Source: Comamonadaceae bacterium (GTDB lineage Bacteria > Pseudomonadota > Gammaproteobacteria > Burkholderiales > Burkholderiaceae_C). Taken from it: a DNA stretch of 64,000 nt. The notes below the pieces were generated by a model. It ran no database searches, had not been told where the DNA came from, and was given only the letters and a program-made list of their open reading frames with translations. This document shows, in pieces, positions 34,851 to 43,301 of the stretch; the stretch's first letter is position 1; every line of letters begins with the position of its first letter. The position numbers and the translations under genes were made by a program. The stretch is from assembly GCA_013297925.1 (NCBI GenBank), contig JAAFJC010000001.1, positions 1-64,000 of the forward strand, in the 5' to 3' direction.

Positions 34851-35372
34851 ATGACATCGCAAGCTTATTCCCGCCGTTTGATTCTGACTGCCTCCTCTGT
34901 GCCAATGCTCGCCGCGGGCTTATCGGCCTGCGGCTTCCAGTTGCGCCAAGCAGCCAATTTACCATTCAACACGCTGTTTGCAGGCTTCGCCGAAAGCTCC
35001 AGCTTGGGTCAAGAGCTACGCCGCGCGCTAGAGTCCAGCGGTGTTCGCGTGATCACAGACAACCGCCAGCTGGATGCCGCCCAGGTCATCCTTGAAGTGA
35101 TCCAAGATCAGCGCGAAAAAACGGTCGTTGGCGTAAACGCCACGGGGCTGGTGCGCGAATTCCAGCTTCGCGTGCGCTTCAAGTTCCGCTTACGCGATAA
35201 AGCCGGCAACGAGGTCATTGCCGAAACAGAACTGCTCCAGCAGCGCGACATAAGCTATAGCGAAAGCGGTGCGCTTGCTAAAGAGGCGGAAGAATCTCTG
35301 ATTTATCGCAGCATGCAAAGCGATGTGGTGCAGCAAGCGCTGCGCAGATTGTCTACTGTCAAAACGCTCTAA
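34851..35372 (+). CDS. lptE: LPS-assembly lipoprotein LptE
   Basis: The product is 173 aa. A lipoprotein signal ends in AAGLSACGFQLRQ, the characteristic start of mature LptE. FNTLFAGFAESSSLGQELRR and VREFQLRVRFKFRL fit the family. LptE plugs LptD in the outer membrane. A GTG overlapping the leuS stop (34842) is an alternative start. In Burkholderiales holA usually follows; here a convergent RpiR gene overlaps the 3' end instead. Confidence 0.88.
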   Translation: MTSQAYSRRLILTASSVPMLAAGLSACGFQLRQAANLPFNTLFAGFAESSSLGQELRRALESSGVRVITDNRQLDAAQVILEVIQDQREKTVVGVNATGLVREFQLRVRFKFRLRDKAGNEVIAETELLQQRDISYSESGALAKEAEESLIYRSMQSDVVQQALRRLSTVKTL

Positions 35373-36298
35373 CGCTTTTTGCTGACTGGCGAAATCAGAT
35401 AGCTGGCAATCGCTTCAGTGAGCTTGCCCGCTTGCTGCACATGCCCTTTGCGGCTGACCATCAAGCTCGTCACTAGCGCCTCAATCAGCAGCACAGCAGC
35501 CACCGAGCTGCTGGAAATCACAGGATGGTGTGCGGTGGCGAGCAACACCTCATCGGCTTGCGCCACCAAGGGCGAAGCCATGGCGTCCGTCAGGGCCACC
35601 ACATGCGCACCGCGGTCACGTGCGTAGCTGGTAAGCTGAATGGCATCGCGAGCATAGCGCGGAAAGCTCAGCACGATGAGCACATCGTTTTTATCAATGT
35701 TCATCAAGCGGCCGGCCGCCACTTCCGTGCCGCCGAATTCCACCACATTGATCAGCGTTTTGCAAAAAGGCTGTAAATCCAAAGCAAGCATCGCAGCCAA
35801 ATGCGAGCTGATGCCAAAGCCCATCACATACACCGTGCCCGCCGTGGCCAGCCGCGCGCTGATGCGCGTGAGTTGCGCGGCATCCAAAGCCTGAGCAGCG
35901 GAGCGCGCGTTGTTTAGGCCCGCCTCCAAGCTTTGCGTGACCGCGCCTTGCTTAGCGCCCGGCTGCACGGCGTCGCGCAGCTTCTCCATGGGCTGGAGCA
36001 TGCTTTGCAGCACCTGCGCCATCGCGTCACGCATGGCGGCAAAGCCCGTGAAACCCATGCTGCGGGCAAAGCGGCTGAGCGTGGCGGCAGACGTGTTGGC
36101 ATGCGCGGCCAGCTCTTCAATGCCCCAAGCCGTGGCGCGCACTGGGTTGCGCAGCAATTGCTCGGCCACGGCCTTGTTGGCGGCGCTAGCTTTGGCATCT
36201 GAGAGTATCAGTAGCAATTTGCGCCCCAAATCAGACTGAGCAAAGGCGGTGTCTGCTGAGCTATCAGCAGATTGATGTGAAAGACTGGGTTTTTTCAT
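35369..36298 (-). CDS. MurR/RpiR-family transcriptional regulator
   Basis: The product is 309 aa. An N-terminal helix-turn-helix (ELAAHANTSAATLSRFARSMGF, abbreviated ends) lies near residues 60-80, and a C-terminal SIS sugar-phosphate-type domain covers about residues 140-280 (VYVMGFGISSHLAAML). It is divergent from the amino-acid ABC transporter genes, so it probably controls them. RpiR members near amino-acid genes are known, so a non-sugar effector is possible. The stop overlaps the lptE stop on the other strand. Confidence 0.85.
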   Translation of the reverse strand: MKKPSLSHQSADSSADTAFAQSDLGRKLLLILSDAKASAANKAVAEQLLRNPVRATAWGIEELAAHANTSAATLSRFARSMGFTGFAAMRDAMAQVLQSMLQPMEKLRDAVQPGAKQGAVTQSLEAGLNNARSAAQALDAAQLTRISARLATAGTVYVMGFGISSHLAAMLALDLQPFCKTLINVVEFGGTEVAAGRLMNIDKNDVLIVLSFPRYARDAIQLTSYARDRGAHVVALTDAMASPLVAQADEVLLATAHHPVISSSSVAAVLLIEALVTSLMVSRKGHVQQAGKLTEAIASYLISPVSKKR

Positions 36299-36315
36299 AT
36301 TCTCATTTTATGAAA
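36293..36315. promoter_or_regulatory. Putative operator palindrome between rpiR-like gene and ABC transporter
   Basis: TTTCAT and ATGAAA are separated by 11 bp, overlapping the regulator's own start codon. The position fits autoregulation and control of the divergent transporter, but the half-sites are short. Confidence 0.35.
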
Positions 36316-36388
36316 ATTATGGTACAAATAGGATTCTGACAAATTGCAGCAATTTCATCAGCATATCCTTTCATTTTTGGAGAAACCC

Positions 36389-37180
36389 ATGATCCGTAAA
36401 ATTCTTGGCGCTTCCGCGCTCTTGGCCAGCCTTTTAATTGCCACCGCTGTGCAAGCCCAAGCCCCCGGCTGGGCAAAAATCCGCATTGGTGTGGAAGCCA
36501 ATTACCCACCGTTTTCCCAAATGTCGCCCGACGGCAAATTCTCCGGCTTTGACATTGACATCGCCAATGCCCTCTGCGCCCAAATGAAGGCTGAATGCAC
36601 GATGGTCGCGCAAGAGTGGGATGGCATGATGCCCGCGCTCAACGCCAAGAAATTCGACATGATCGTGGCATCGATGTCGATCACCGAAGAGCGCAAGAAG
36701 AACGCCGATTTCAGCGATTCCTATTACGACATTCCTTCCACCTTCGTTGCCAAAACAGGCGCGTTTACGGCTGTGACCCCCGCTGCATTGAAGGGCAAGA
36801 AAATCATCGTCACGCGCAACACACCGCGCGCCAAATACTTGGCAGATAACTACAAAGACAGCGAAATCTTGCAAGTTGCCAAAGAATCCGAAGTGACGAT
36901 GGAGCTGGCCGCAGGGCGTGGCGATATCGGCTTTGGTTCTTCCCTCGCTGCCACCGCTGCATTCTTGAAATCTCCAGCCGGCGCGGGCTTCACCAAAGTC
37001 GGTCCTGGCATCTATCCATCAGGCGGCGCAAGTCAAGGTGGTGGTGTAGGTATCGCGATGCGAAAAGGCGAGACCGAGCTGCGCACCAAGATCAACGCAG
37101 CGCTCAAAACCATCACCGCCAACGGCACCTACAAAACCATCAATGACAAGTACTTTGATGTGAACATTCGCGGCGAATAA
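36389..37180 (+). CDS. Amino-acid ABC transporter substrate-binding protein, family 3
   Basis: The product is 263 aa. A signal peptide (IRKILGASALLASLLIATAV, cleaved near AQA) precedes the binding domain with IRIGVEANYPPFSQMSPDGK and FDIDIANALC. DMIVASMSITEERKKNADFS follows. It resembles Lys/Arg/ornithine/His binding proteins. TGGAGA precedes this ATG; upstream in-frame residues are ignored. It heads a transporter operon and is separated from its permease genes by a family A repeat. Confidence 0.88.
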   Translation: MIRKILGASALLASLLIATAVQAQAPGWAKIRIGVEANYPPFSQMSPDGKFSGFDIDIANALCAQMKAECTMVAQEWDGMMPALNAKKFDMIVASMSITEERKKNADFSDSYYDIPSTFVAKTGAFTAVTPAALKGKKIIVTRNTPRAKYLADNYKDSEILQVAKESEVTMELAAGRGDIGFGSSLAATAAFLKSPAGAGFTKVGPGIYPSGGASQGGGVGIAMRKGETELRTKINAALKTITANGTYKTINDKYFDVNIRGE

Positions 37181-37217
37181 ATCGCATTTTTATTGCTGAA
37201 TTCAAAGCGTTTTGAGC

Positions 37218-37263
37218 AGTTCGCCGGCATAAACACTGCGCGAGCTGCTCTTATTTTCATAGT
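37218..37263 (+). repeat. Family A repeat between binding-protein and permease genes
   Basis: GCCGGCATAAACACTGCGCG is followed by AGCTGCTCTTATTTTCATAGT. It lies in the 95-bp gap of an operon, a position where palindromic repeats elsewhere damp downstream expression. Confidence 0.8.
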
Positions 37264-37275
37264 AAATAAAACCCC

Positions 37276-37962
37276 ATGCTCTACGGCTACCTGCCCGCCA
37301 TCCTCGAAGGCTTGGTGCTCACGCTGCAAGTGTCCGCCACTTCGCTGGCCATTGCGTGTGTGTTCGGCCTGATTGGCGCAGCGGCCAAGCTGTCTGGCTC
37401 GCGGGGTGCGCGTTGGGCAGCAGATGTGTACACCACGCTGATTCGCGGCTTGCCTGAGCTGGTGTTGATGCTGCTGATTTTCTATGGCGGGCAGATTGCC
37501 ATCAACAAAATTGCGGATGCACGAGGCTGGGGCTACATCGATATTCCGCCCTTTCTCGCTGGCGTGCTTACAGTGGGCTTCATTTTTGGTGCCTACCTTA
37601 CCGAGACTTTTCGCGGCGCGATTCTCGCCATTCCCAAAGGCCAGTCTGAAGCCGCCATGGCCTTCGGCCTCTCGCGCTGGCAAGTGTGGCGGCGCATCAT
37701 CTTGCCGCAGATGGTTCGGCATGCGATTCCCGGCTTTTCCAACAATTGGCTCATCATGATCAAGGCCTCGGCCTTGGTCTCGATCATCGGCTTGGATGAC
37801 ATGATTCACCGCGCTGGCTTGGCCGCGGCTACGACGCGAGCACCGTTCACCTTCTACATGGCCGTGGCGCTGATTTATCTCGCGCTCACAACGATCTCCA
37901 TCATCATTCTTTCGCAGATCGAAAAACGCTACAGCTTGGGCGTGAAGAAAGTGAACTTTTGA
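37276..37962 (+). CDS. Amino-acid ABC transporter permease, HisQ-like
   Basis: The product is 228 aa with five membrane segments. The EAA loop is visible as SEAAMAFGLSRWQVWRRIILP. It pairs with the next permease in the polar amino-acid uptake family (HisQM type). Its stop overlaps the following ATG (TGATG). Confidence 0.9.
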   Translation: MLYGYLPAILEGLVLTLQVSATSLAIACVFGLIGAAAKLSGSRGARWAADVYTTLIRGLPELVLMLLIFYGGQIAINKIADARGWGYIDIPPFLAGVLTVGFIFGAYLTETFRGAILAIPKGQSEAAMAFGLSRWQVWRRIILPQMVRHAIPGFSNNWLIMIKASALVSIIGLDDMIHRAGLAAATTRAPFTFYMAVALIYLALTTISIIILSQIEKRYSLGVKKVNF

Positions 37963-38672
37963 TGCTTGACTGGCAAGTTATTTCGAACAGCCTGCCGCTT
38001 TACGTCGAAGGCATCCGAACCACGCTCGTGTTGCTGGCCATCAGTTTGGCCAGCTCCTTTGTGATTTCCGTACCGCTGGCGGTAGCGCGTGTGTCGGATC
38101 GGCATTGGCTCTCCAAGCCGGTGTGGCTCTTCACCTATGTGCTGCGCGGCACGCCGCTCTTAGTGCAGCTCTTCATCATCTATCACGGCCTCGCGCAATT
38201 TGAAGCCGTGCGCAACAGCCCGGCGTGGTTTCTGCTGAAAAACGCTTGGTTTTGTGCCTGGCTGGCCTTCACGCTCAATTCCGCCGCCTACACCACGGAA
38301 ATTTTTGCAGGTGCTTTAAAGGCAACCAACCATGGCGAGATTGAAGCAGCGCGCAGCTATGGTCTCTCTGGCATCAAGCTGTATGCCCGCATCCTGCTGC
38401 CCAGCGCCTTGCGCCGCGCGCTGCCGCAATACAGCAATGAAGTGGTCGGCCTGATGCATGCCACCGCGATTGCCAGCACCGTGACCTTGGTGGACATCAC
38501 CCGCGTGGCGCGCGATGTGAATTCCAACCATTTGCTTGTTACGGAATCGTTCGGCGTGGCAGCGGTGATTTATTTCATCCTCACCTTCAGCTTGGTCGGC
38601 ATCTTCAAGCTGATTGAGAAAAAGTATATGAAGCATTTGCAGCCGCAAAAGAATGTGGCCGTCGCACATTAA
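37962..38672 (+). CDS. Amino-acid ABC transporter permease, HisM-like
   Basis: The product is 236 aa with about five membrane segments and the EAA loop GEIEAARSYGLSGIKLYARI. FTYVLRGTPLLVQLFIIYHG is typical of HisM/ArtM permeases. It is translationally coupled to the upstream permease. The deacylase gene begins 8 bp downstream. Confidence 0.9.
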   Translation: MLDWQVISNSLPLYVEGIRTTLVLLAISLASSFVISVPLAVARVSDRHWLSKPVWLFTYVLRGTPLLVQLFIIYHGLAQFEAVRNSPAWFLLKNAWFCAWLAFTLNSAAYTTEIFAGALKATNHGEIEAARSYGLSGIKLYARILLPSALRRALPQYSNEVVGLMHATAIASTVTLVDITRVARDVNSNHLLVTESFGVAAVIYFILTFSLVGIFKLIEKKYMKHLQPQKNVAVAH

Positions 38673-38680
38673 AGAACAAT

Positions 38681-39784
38681 ATGCAGACTGAATACATTGA
38701 CTTGATCGCGCCTGCGCCCGGCCAAACTTGCCGCTTGCAAGTGCTTCGTTTTGGCGCAGTTGGCGCTGGGCGCAAGGCCTACATCCAAGCCGCCCTGCAT
38801 GCCGATGAAGTGCCGGCCATGCTCACCGCGCTGCATCTGAAAACACTGCTGCAAGAGCTCGAAACACAAGGCCAATTGTTCGGCGAGATCGTGCTCGTGC
38901 CCTATGCCAATCCGCTGGGTTTGTCGCAACACATCCATGGCCAGCACCATGGGCGTTTTAATCTCAGCGATGGCATCAATTTCAACCGAGGCTTTCCCGA
39001 ACTGTCACAAGCGGTGGTGCAGCAGTTGACATCTGGCTTGGGCAAAGATGTGGTGGGCACGATCCGCGCTGCACTCCAAGCCGCTGCTGATGCCTTGCCC
39101 GCGCTGACATCAGCGCAAGATTTGAAGCGCCGCCTGCTCCAACTGGCGATTGACGCCGATATCGTGATCGATCTGCATTGCGACAGCGATGCCGTGGTGC
39201 ATCTTTACGGCCTCACGCCACAAGCATCTCAGCTCAATCAGTTGAGCGCACAACTGGGCGCGCGTGCTGTGCTGCTCGCCACAGAATCGGGTGATTCACC
39301 GTTTGATGAAGCCTGCAGCCGCCCTTGGCTCGATATGCAGCGCCTAATGCCCGAGGCCAACATTCCGCTGGCTTGCTTTTCCACAACGGTGGAGCTGCGC
39401 GGCGAAGCGGATGTGAGTCATGCCTTGGCTCATCAAGACGCACAAGCCTTGATCGGCTTTTTGCAAACCCAAGGCTTTGTTGCAGGCACAGCGCCAGAGA
39501 AAAAAGCGCTGTGCGAACCCACGCCCTTATCAGGCTCGGAGCCCATCGCCGCGCCAAGCGCAGGCGTGATCGTCTTCCATCGCCAAAGCGGCGAAGCGGT
39601 ACAGGCCGGCGATGCGATTGCAGATATCGTCGATCCAGACACTGGCGCGATCACCACCTTGCGCTGCGCCTCTGGTGGCGTGCTCTACGCCCGCTGCAGC
39701 ACGCGCTGGGCGCACGCGGGCAAACGCCTCGCCAAAATCGCTGGCACATCGCTGGCACGCACCGGCAAGCTACTGAGCCCCTAA
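38681..39784 (+). CDS. Succinylglutamate desuccinylase/aspartoacylase-family deacylase
   Basis: The product is 367 aa, an M14-type zinc hydrolase. Zinc ligands are probably His and Glu of LHADEVPAM (near residue 40) and His of [12 protein letters not shown] (near residue 165). A C-terminal barrel ([20 protein letters not shown]) resembles the beta-barrel seen in related enzymes. Members remove acyl groups from N-acylated amino acids. Being encoded inside the transporter operon, it probably acts on the imported compound, which may therefore be an N-acyl or otherwise conjugated amino acid. The exact substrate is unknown. Confidence 0.82.
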   Translation: MQTEYIDLIAPAPGQTCRLQVLRFGAVGAGRKAYIQAALHADEVPAMLTALHLKTLLQELETQGQLFGEIVLVPYANPLGLSQHIHGQHHGRFNLSDGINFNRGFPELSQAVVQQLTSGLGKDVVGTIRAALQAAADALPALTSAQDLKRRLLQLAIDADIVIDLHCDSDAVVHLYGLTPQASQLNQLSAQLGARAVLLATESGDSPFDEACSRPWLDMQRLMPEANIPLACFSTTVELRGEADVSHALAHQDAQALIGFLQTQGFVAGTAPEKKALCEPTPLSGSEPIAAPSAGVIVFHRQSGEAVQAGDAIADIVDPDTGAITTLRCASGGVLYARCSTRWAHAGKRLAKIAGTSLARTGKLLSP

Positions 39785-39794
39785 GGATTTTCGA

Positions 39795-40568
39795 ATGACT
39801 GCGACACCCGTTTTACAAGCTGAGAACATCCACAAGCGCTTTGGCAGCAACGAAGTCTTGAAAGGCTTGAGCGTGCAAGCTCATGCGGGCGATGTGATCT
39901 CCATGATCGGCTCCAGTGGTTCAGGCAAGAGCACGTTTTTGCGTTGCCTGAATCTGTTGGAGCAACCCAACAGTGGCCGCATCGTGCTGGGTGGCGAAGA
40001 GCTGCAGCTCAAAGCGGGCAAGGATGGCGCTTTGCAAGCAGCGGATGCCGCGCAACTGCAGCGCCTGCGCAGCCAAGTGGCGATGGTGTTTCAGCATTTC
40101 AATTTGTGGGCGCACATGACGGCGCTGGACAATGTGATGGAAGCGCCCGTGCATGTTTTGGGGCTGACTAGGGCAGAGGCGCGTGAGCGTGCCGAGCGCT
40201 ATTTGCAGCGCGTGGGCGTGCATCACCGCAAAGATGCGTTCCCAGCCCATCTCTCAGGCGGCGAGCAGCAGCGCGTGGCCATTGCACGTGCGCTGGCGAT
40301 GGAGCCCAAGGTGATGCTGTTTGACGAGCCCACTTCCGCGCTCGATCCTGAGCTGGTGGGCGAAGTGTTGCGCGTGATGCGATCGGTGGCTGAAGAAGGC
40401 CGCACGATGATTGTCGTCACCCATGAGATGAGCTTCGCTCGTGAGGTGAGCAATCATGTGGTCTTCTTGCACAAGGGCTGCATTGAAGAGCAAGGCGATC
40501 CGAAAGAGGTGCTGCTCAAACCTCAGACGGAGCGCTTACAGGCGTTCCTGGCCAACAGCTTGAAGTAA
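39795..40568 (+). CDS. Amino-acid ABC transporter ATP-binding protein, HisP-like
   Basis: The product is 257 aa. Walker A is GSSGSGKST near residue 37, the signature [15 protein letters not shown] near residue 155 and Walker [15 protein letters not shown] near residue 173. Its closest style is HisP/ArtP. It completes the transporter operon begun at 36389. Confidence 0.93.
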   Translation: MTATPVLQAENIHKRFGSNEVLKGLSVQAHAGDVISMIGSSGSGKSTFLRCLNLLEQPNSGRIVLGGEELQLKAGKDGALQAADAAQLQRLRSQVAMVFQHFNLWAHMTALDNVMEAPVHVLGLTRAEARERAERYLQRVGVHHRKDAFPAHLSGGEQQRVAIARALAMEPKVMLFDEPTSALDPELVGEVLRVMRSVAEEGRTMIVVTHEMSFAREVSNHVVFLHKGCIEEQGDPKEVLLKPQTERLQAFLANSLK

Positions 40569-40593
40569 ATCAGGTGGGCATCAGCCTACGCAC

Positions 40594-41532
40594 TTAAGCG
40601 CGCATCAAGGTGCTTTTGCCAAACAAGCTTTCTACCAAATCTACAGCCAGCTCCGCTGTGCGATTGCGAATATCAAACGCCGGGTTGAGCTCAACGATAT
40701 CGAGCGAGGCTAAGCGGCCAGTGTCAGCAATCATTTCCATGCACAGCTGGGCTTCGCGATAAGTGGGGCCGCCGCGCACTGTGGTGCCCACGCCGGGTGC
40801 GATGTCAGGATCGAGAAAATCGACATCTAGGCTCACATGCAGATGGGTGTTGGCATCCATCAACGCGAGCGCGAGCTCCATCGCATGCCGCATGCCCATC
40901 TCGTCGATGTAGCGCATGTCGAATACTTCGATGCCCATGTCGTGTACAAGTTTTTTCTCGCCTGCATCGACGCTGCGGATGCCGATTTGGCGAATCTCTT
41001 TCGGATGCAGTGCAGGCTTTTCTTTCGAGAAGCCACCGATGCTCACTAGCTCCGCTGGCCCTTGGCCACACAAGCAAGCTACCGGCATGCCATGAATATT
41101 GCCACTCGGTGTGAGCGTAGCGGTGTTGAAATCCGCATGCGCATCCAGCCAGAGCACGCGCAACTTTTTGTCACGCGCTTTGCAATGCTTGGCCACGGCG
41201 CTGATCGAGCCGATGCCTAAACAGTGATCGCCGCCGAGCATGATGGGCAGTTGGCCTGCGGAAAGCTCGGCCAGCATCGCGTCATGGAGCACAGCACTCC
41301 ATTGCACGACCTCTTGAAGATGCCGAAAGCCGTTGACCGCAGGCAACCACGGATTGGCAGGCCCTTGCAGATTGCCGCAATCTTTCACGGGCATGCCCAG
41401 CCCTTGCAAGGCTTCGCGGAGGCCCGCCACGCGCAAGGCTTCTGGCCCCATGCTTGCGCCGCGCGCGCCTGCGCCAATGTCGGTGGGGGCTCCGATCAAG
41501 CTGATGGAGGGAGAAGAGTTGGCTTTGCTCAT
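40594..41532 (-). CDS. rocF: Arginase
   Basis: The product is 312 aa. Manganese-binding motifs GGDHCLGIG, WLDAHADFNT and VSLDVDFLDPDIAPG are all present and in order. It converts arginine to ornithine and urea in the cytoplasm. It overlaps the ornithine cyclodeaminase gene by 4 bases, so the two enzymes are made together, and it converges on the transporter operon. Confidence 0.94.
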   Translation of the reverse strand: MSKANSSPSISLIGAPTDIGAGARGASMGPEALRVAGLREALQGLGMPVKDCGNLQGPANPWLPAVNGFRHLQEVVQWSAVLHDAMLAELSAGQLPIMLGGDHCLGIGSISAVAKHCKARDKKLRVLWLDAHADFNTATLTPSGNIHGMPVACLCGQGPAELVSIGGFSKEKPALHPKEIRQIGIRSVDAGEKKLVHDMGIEVFDMRYIDEMGMRHAMELALALMDANTHLHVSLDVDFLDPDIAPGVGTTVRGGPTYREAQLCMEMIADTGRLASLDIVELNPAFDIRNRTAELAVDLVESLFGKSTLMRA

Positions 41533-42620
41533 GCTGCCACTGTAGCCGCAGATTTGGCGGCGGCGTTGCGCATGATGGCTTGGGGCTTGATCAGTTGGTA
41601 GAGATTTTTAGGATCATCCAAATGCGGAATCAGATCAAGCGGCTGCGTGAGGCCTTGTGCCGTGGCGCTGCTCTGCAAAAAGCGCAATGCAGAAAAATCT
41701 TCGATTGCGAAACCGACGGAATCAAACATCGTGATTTGGTCGTCGCTCACGCGCCCCAGTTGTTTGCCAGCAAGCACTTGCCACAGCTCGGTCACGGCAA
41801 AGTCTGCTGGCATGTGCTGCAAATCACCTTCGATACGGGTTTGTGGCTCAAACTCGACGAAGACGCTAGCCATGCGCAGCACTTCAGGTGGAATCTCTGT
41901 TTTGCCGGGACAATCGCCGCCTATGCCGTTGATGTGCATGCCGGGCTCGATCATGTCGGCTGTCAAGATGGCGGCATTGGTTTTGTCGGCTGTGACGGTG
42001 GTGATGATGTCCACGCCGCGCACGGCTTCGCGTGTGCTGGCGTAGGCGCTGATGCGCAAACCACGTGCATCGGGATTGGCCTGTAGGTTGCTCATGAGCT
42101 TGGCGGTGGCTTCCACGTCGGTGTCGTAGAGATGAATCTCGTCGATGCCGAGCAGATGATGAAACGCCAACGCTTGGAATTCGCTTTGCGCACCATTGCC
42201 GATCAAGGCCATGCTGCGGCTGTTGTGCCGGGCAAGCGCTCGCGCCGCCACCACGCTGGTGGCCGCAGTGCGGATAGCGGTGGTGAGCGTGAGCTCGCTG
42301 ATCAAGAGCGGCATGCCGGTGGCCACATCGGCGAGCACGCCAAAGGCCATCACGGTGGGCAGGCCGTGTTGCGTGTTTTTCGGGTGGCCGTTGACGTATT
42401 TGAAGCTGAATATGCGGTCATCCGCAATCGGCATGAGCTCGATCACGCCGTCTTTGGAATGCGCGGCGAGGCGCGCGTTTTTGTCGAAGGCTCTCCAGCG
42501 CAGAAAGTCTTGATGAATATTGGCAGCAATGCCTTGCAGGGCTTGCGGCAGGCCGATTTGGCGCACGAGTTTGGCCGCATTTTGCGCGCTTAAGAATTGG
42601 GTTTGGAGGGCTGTTTTCAT
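41529..42620 (-). CDS. Ornithine cyclodeaminase
   Basis: The product is 363 aa of the OCD/mu-crystallin family. SFKYVNGHPKNTQHGLPTV is in the N-terminal half, the NAD motif ALIGNGAQSEFQALAFHH near residue 142, and NGIGGDCPGKTEIPPEVL near residue 230. It deaminates ornithine to proline plus ammonia, the logical step after arginase. The frame extends to 42665, but I chose the Met at 42620, which starts the conserved region. Neither start has a clear Shine-Dalgarno. Confidence 0.9.
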   Translation of the reverse strand: MKTALQTQFLSAQNAAKLVRQIGLPQALQGIAANIHQDFLRWRAFDKNARLAAHSKDGVIELMPIADDRIFSFKYVNGHPKNTQHGLPTVMAFGVLADVATGMPLLISELTLTTAIRTAATSVVAARALARHNSRSMALIGNGAQSEFQALAFHHLLGIDEIHLYDTDVEATAKLMSNLQANPDARGLRISAYASTREAVRGVDIITTVTADKTNAAILTADMIEPGMHINGIGGDCPGKTEIPPEVLRMASVFVEFEPQTRIEGDLQHMPADFAVTELWQVLAGKQLGRVSDDQITMFDSVGFAIEDFSALRFLQSSATAQGLTQPLDLIPHLDDPKNLYQLIKPQAIMRNAAAKSAATVAA

Positions 42621-42673
42621 GATGAAAGAGAGTTTGCCGCTCTGTGCAATCAATGAAAATAGCAATAAATGCG

Positions 42674-42717
42674 TTAAAAATGATATTTATCTATCAAATC
42701 GCTAATTAAAAATGACA
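42674..42717. promoter_or_regulatory. Direct repeat, possible Lrp-family binding sites
   Basis: TTAAAAATGATA (42674) and TTAAAAATGACA (42706) start 32 bp apart, close to three helical turns, in an AT-rich gap between the divergent ornithine cyclodeaminase and Lrp genes. This is a plausible site for cooperative binding by the adjacent regulator. Confidence 0.45.
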
Positions 42718-42727
42718 TAATAGCAAA

Positions 42728-43153
42728 ATGGATGAAACTGATCGCCAATTGCTCTCGCTGCTGCGCCAAGACGCGCGGCTCTCGATTGCCGATTTAGCGC
42801 ACAAGCTAGTCGTCTCGCGCGGCACGGTAACGAACCGCATCACCAAGCTGGAAAATGCCGGCATCATCGTGGGCTATACAGTACGCGTGCGCCCGGATGT
42901 GCAGCGCAACGACATCAAGGCGTGGATGAGCATTGCCGTAGAAGGCAACCAAACCCGCACCGTGATCGCAAGCCTACTGGGGGAGCCGAACGTAGCCACA
43001 CTGCACGACACCAACGGCCGCTGGGATCTGTTGGCGGAATTACGCGCCGAGAATTTGCAAGAGCTGGGCAAGACGTTGGAGCGGATTCGGCTGATCAAGG
43101 GGATCAGTAATACCGAGACGAGCATTCATCTGGAAACGTATCGCTTGTCTTGA
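42728..43153 (+). CDS. Lrp/AsnC-family regulator
   Basis: The product is 141 aa. A short N-terminal helix-turn-helix (LSIADLAHKLVVSRGTVTNR) precedes a RAM effector domain. Being divergent from arginase and ornithine cyclodeaminase, it most likely activates them in response to ornithine or arginine. CATAAT-like sequence lies about 7 bp before the ATG, with no Shine-Dalgarno. Confidence 0.88.
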   Translation: MDETDRQLLSLLRQDARLSIADLAHKLVVSRGTVTNRITKLENAGIIVGYTVRVRPDVQRNDIKAWMSIAVEGNQTRTVIASLLGEPNVATLHDTNGRWDLLAELRAENLQELGKTLERIRLIKGISNTETSIHLETYRLS

Positions 43154-43199
43154 TTCAGAGCTTTTTAACCTGATAGCTGGGATGTTTATTGCACATTGT

Positions 43200-43216
43200 G
43201 CTATTGAATTTATAGT
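43200..43216. repeat. Family D-like palindrome downstream of the Lrp gene
   Basis: GCTATTGAATTTATAG followed by TGC lies in the 148-bp gap before the oxidoreductase gene's 3' end. I see no other feature in that gap. Confidence 0.4.
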
Positions 43217-43301
43217 GCTCTGGGTTTTTCAACTTAGAAGAAGGAATCGACTCTCAGGCAGGTTGCGAAACGGGCGAGCGAGCGACGTGGTCCTTAGAGA
43301 A

